Virus record (IMG/VR): IMGVR_UViG_3300048065_000495
Span: 1-22,818 of that record
From: a virus
DNA length: 22,818 nucleotides
Strand: one strand, 5' to 3'
Below the pieces are notes generated by a model. That model did no database searches. It saw nothing but the letters and a program-made list of their open reading frames with translations, and had not been told where the DNA came from. Position 1 is the stretch's first letter. The number at the start of each line of letters is the position of its first letter. Position numbers and translations under genes: made by a program. Below, piece after piece: positions 20,519 through 22,818 of the stretch.

Positions 20519-21678
20519 TAAGCTGTCCTAACCCAAATATAAGTCGCTATATAAGGCGATATAGTGTCAAAATGCGGTCTGTCATCCGCACCAGTAATGT
20601 CTCTGTTGTTGTCTGTATAATAGTTACTAAATAATGAGGCTGCGTCTGGAAACTCTACTAAGTTTGCATTTGCGTTATAACTTCCTTTACCATTATTGTC
20701 ACCAATTAAGTCTATCCTGTGATCTTCAGTTCCAGAAACAGTGCCATGCCACTGATGGTTATGATTCATTTCAGAGGCAGTTAAGGAGTGCGTAGACGAG
20801 CCGCCTATTTCTTGGCCTACATTAAACCTTGTATTGATTGCTTTTCTATTTGTTCCTGTTGCATCTGGATTCCCAGACGTGCCTGTAACTTCAACTGTAA
20901 AAGATGTTGACGTTGGAACTGACGTAACAACTTTGCTTCCATCTGGATCAACGCTTGTTACAGTATCAAACCCACTAAGTACTGCTGTATCACCTACGCT
21001 GAAATTATGCGCGGCAGTAGTGTTTACAGTCATTAAGTTTGTAGTTGAATTTATAGCGGCTGAACTTACGTTTGCATCTCCAGAAGAGCCTGTATTTGGA
21101 TAATGCAACCCCTGGTCTACACCCATAATCGCTCTGCCTTGCGAATAAAGCTGCCAAGTGCCAAAAGAAACACCTATGTAAAAATATCCGCTAGTGCCAG
21201 GGTTTGTTGAGCTTTTAGAATGTATTATTGAATTTACTGGATAAGTAACTCCTAAAATCGCTGTAAAGAGCGCATCATCTTCTCTAAATACATTTACTGC
21301 TCTAAAATTAGCGCCATCCCAAAATATATCATATATTCCATTTTGCTGAAGATCGCCTATGTTTAAAGGCTGTCCTGTTGTGCTTTTAATAACATAAAAA
21401 TTATTACCTGCATCTACGCTTAGTCTTGGCGCTGTAGTAGTATTGGTTTTGCCAGCAGTGTTTTGTATGTGTATTGTAAATCTATCGCCTTGGACTAAAG
21501 TAATAGCATCATCAAAATCAACTTGATAATCAATTGGGCCGCCTGTAGTTGACTTGTATTCCTGACTCATTCTAAAAAAGGAATTTAACTCAGAAGCAGC
21601 GTGTCCAAAGTTAGACCTAACATCTGATGTTAAAGCATTTCCTGACGTTGGTTTTGTGGAGTTTATTTGTGAACTCAT
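20518..21678 (-). CDS. Tail fibre/collar protein, paralogue 2
   Basis: A 386-residue fibre protein. The N-terminus (TKPTSGNALTSDVRSNFGHA, about residues 7-26) is the short attachment-type motif shared with the next gene. The C-terminal half looks like a phage tail-collar/microcystin-dependent-type domain: YPVNSIIHS, a FGTWQLYSQGRAIMGVD core, and a His-rich SLTASEMNHNHQWHG followed by PYIATYIWVRTA. An extra beta module (about 200-275, HNFSVGDTAVLSGF and PTSTSFTVEVTG) lies inside the collar domain. ATG 21678 with GGAGGAGAA is chosen over the upstream GTG at 21693. It overlaps the preceding gene by ATGA. Likely recognises the host surface. Confidence 0.75.
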   Translation of the reverse strand: MSSQINSTKPTSGNALTSDVRSNFGHAASELNSFFRMSQEYKSTTGGPIDYQVDFDDAITLVQGDRFTIHIQNTAGKTNTTTAPRLSVDAGNNFYVIKSTTGQPLNIGDLQQNGIYDIFWDGANFRAVNVFREDDALFTAILGVTYPVNSIIHSKSSTNPGTSGYFYIGVSFGTWQLYSQGRAIMGVDQGLHYPNTGSSGDANVSSAAINSTTNLMTVNTTAAHNFSVGDTAVLSGFDTVTSVDPDGSKVVTSVPTSTSFTVEVTGTSGNPDATGTNRKAINTRFNVGQEIGGSSTHSLTASEMNHNHQWHGTVSGTEDHRIDLIGDNNGKGSYNANANLVEFPDAASLFSNYYTDNNRDITGADDRPHFDTISPYIATYIWVRTA

Positions 21679-22598
21679 GCTGTTCTCCTCCACATATACA
21701 CAACCTGGTAGGAAGATCGCCTATCTACTGCTGTCTGCGTAAAAGTATCAGCGTCAGCATCTCTGATTGTACTAGACTTACCTAATGTTGGCTCAGCACC
21801 AGTGTTATCATTACATATTTGGTAATTATAAGATCCACTTGAGTCACCGCCTGTTCTAGGAATAGCATTATCAGAAGTTGGCGATCCCGCGCCTCTTGAA
21901 ATATGATTTCCAGTAAGAAGCATATGCCTATGTGAAGCCATATTTTGTGTAGTAAGAGTTACATTGTCATCACCACCAGTAGTGCCTGTTCCAGCCCCAA
22001 AAGTGTAAGTATTTGTACCGTTGCCGCCTACCCCTATTAAGACTCTGCCTTCGCCATGAGCCACCCAAGTTCCAAACCCAAAAAATGTAGCTACAGCGGA
22101 TGCTGTGTTATGAGTGCCGTTTGCAGTTATATAAATAGATTGTGCAGGGTATAAAGCTTTTAAGGTGATAATTTTAATGTCTTCAACAACTACAGAGCTA
22201 ACAGAGTCCAACCAGATCCAATTAGTTCCATCATAAACTAGATCCAAATACATTCCTTTTTTTATCTGACCGTCAATAATAGCCGATCCATCTTGACGTT
22301 TTATTGTTTTAGCTGCCCCGCCATCTACAGAAAGAGTTGACTCTGCTGTGTTACCTGTACCTCCGCTTGCAGAATCTAAATCAGGTACTTTTAAAAGAAC
22401 TCTAATTTTATCTTCTAAAGTAGGGCTTGGTGCGTAAGTTGCGGTTAAGACATTATAAGTCCCGCCTGCGGTTGCAGCGTCTTTGTGCAATCGAAGAGAA
22501 GATTCTATTTCAGTTTTAGCGTTACCAAAATTAGACCTTACGTCAGAAGTTAATGCTGTCCCTGATGTTGGCTTTGTTTGATCAATAGTAGAAGCCAT
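21675..22598 (-). CDS. Tail fibre/collar protein, paralogue 1
   Basis: A 307-residue paralogue of the following gene with the same N-terminal motif (TKPTSGTALTSDVRSNFG, residues 8-25). Then come a beta domain (about 40-140) and a collar-type C-terminus (LYPAQSIYITANGTH, FGTWVAHGEGRVLIGVG, MASHRHMLLTGNH, ending YMWRRTA). It lacks the extra module seen in its neighbour. The ATG shares a base with the adaptor stop. The pair probably arose by duplication. They could form different fibres, or two parts of one fibre. Confidence 0.75.
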   Translation of the reverse strand: MASTIDQTKPTSGTALTSDVRSNFGNAKTEIESSLRLHKDAATAGGTYNVLTATYAPSPTLEDKIRVLLKVPDLDSASGGTGNTAESTLSVDGGAAKTIKRQDGSAIIDGQIKKGMYLDLVYDGTNWIWLDSVSSVVVEDIKIITLKALYPAQSIYITANGTHNTASAVATFFGFGTWVAHGEGRVLIGVGGNGTNTYTFGAGTGTTGGDDNVTLTTQNMASHRHMLLTGNHISRGAGSPTSDNAIPRTGGDSSGSYNYQICNDNTGAEPTLGKSSTIRDADADTFTQTAVDRRSSYQVVYMWRRTA

Positions 22599-22818
22599 TA
22601 GATTAACGGGCCTCCGTATTGAGCAATAGAATCGTCTTTAATTCTTCCAACAGTTTTCATTTGTTTGTTAGCTTCTAGAATTGCTTCATCATATTTAGCT
22701 TTAAATATAGCAACTCTGTTATCATCTTTTAAATACATATAAGCGTTATGTAATATTCCGTAAAGAAAAACATCATTAAAAGCTGTATAAAGATAACCAG
22801 TAGGAGGGTAATTATTCA
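22598..22818 (-). CDS. Head-tail adaptor-type protein, C-terminal part
   Basis: Only the last 72 residues are in the window; the start lies beyond its right edge. The segment reads YPPTGYLYTAFNDVFLYGILHNAYMYLKDDNR, then VAIFKAKYDEAILEANKQ and ends AQYGGPLI. This is the helical C-terminus typical of phage head-tail adaptors (gp6/gatekeeper-like; a helix with LLYGxLxxAxxYL, then a helix with KYxxAL). The stop TAA shares its last base with the next ATG. Its place upstream of the fibre and nozzle genes agrees with this. The call is moderate because the protein is partial. Confidence 0.55.
   Translation of the reverse strand, partial: NNYPPTGYLYTAFNDVFLYGILHNAYMYLKDDNRVAIFKAKYDEAILEANKQMKTVGRIKDDSIAQYGGPLI

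Noticed and set aside
1-22818. tRNA genes, CRISPR arrays, insertion sequences, integrase or attachment sites, diversity-generating retroelement
   Set aside because: No cloverleaf, spacer-repeat array, transposase, recombinase, reverse transcriptase or TR/VR pair was seen on either strand. The 15-base repeats at 12616 are coding.

Overview
The window is part of a tailed bacteriophage (Caudoviricetes) genome or prophage, or a metagenomic fragment of one. It is A+T-rich and densely packed, with most genes overlapping or only a few bases apart. The structural block resembles that of a short-tailed (podovirus-like) phage: a head-tail adaptor, a nozzle-like protein, two collar-type fibre proteins and a series of Gly/Ala/Gln-rich or very large ejection-type proteins. 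No tape measure, sheath or tail-tube gene is visible. Gene style (ERF, NinG, 2OG-Fe(II) oxygenase, many tiny zinc proteins) would fit a marine bacterial host, but the host cannot be read from the sequence.

Layout. (1) Positions 1-2318, minus strand: a replication operon. A small Cro-like HTH protein is followed by a CHC2 zinc-finger primase fragment-type protein, a winged-helix replication protein, a 283-base non-coding segment with three hairpins and four TGCATTAA repeats (candidate origin), and a DnaB/T7 gp4-type helicase cut by the window edge. (2) Positions 2337-2392: a short control region with overlapping divergent promoters. (3) Positions 2393-7786, plus strand: an early/middle operon encoding small zinc-finger proteins, an ERF annealing protein, a 2OG-Fe(II) oxygenase, an SSB-tail protein and NinG, then three exported or membrane proteins, a conserved-looking 93-residue protein and, after a structured RNA segment, a 46-residue basic protein. 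(4) Positions 7783-22818, minus strand: the late structural operon. In transcription order it holds the head-tail adaptor (partial), two paralogous fibre proteins, a nozzle-like protein, a small fibre-associated protein, a GNAT-like protein, three ejection-type proteins with an M15 peptidase among them, a 377-residue helical protein and a 2234-residue polyvalent protein.

How the parts fit. The minus replication operon and the plus recombination operon diverge from one switch and would act early. The HTH protein lies first in the minus operon and is the obvious candidate to bind the shared promoter. ERF, the SSB-like protein and NinG together form an annealing and Holliday-junction processing set. 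The late operon runs towards the end of the early operon and meets it tail to tail with a 4-base overlap at 7783-7786.

Most notable points: a potential H-type pseudoknot with textbook loop lengths just before the gene at 7646; the origin-like hairpin/iteron array; an exported-protein module with a 146-base out-of-frame overlap; and the 2234-residue ejection-type protein that combines a winged helix, an ADP-ribosyltransferase-like domain and a zinc metallopeptidase motif.
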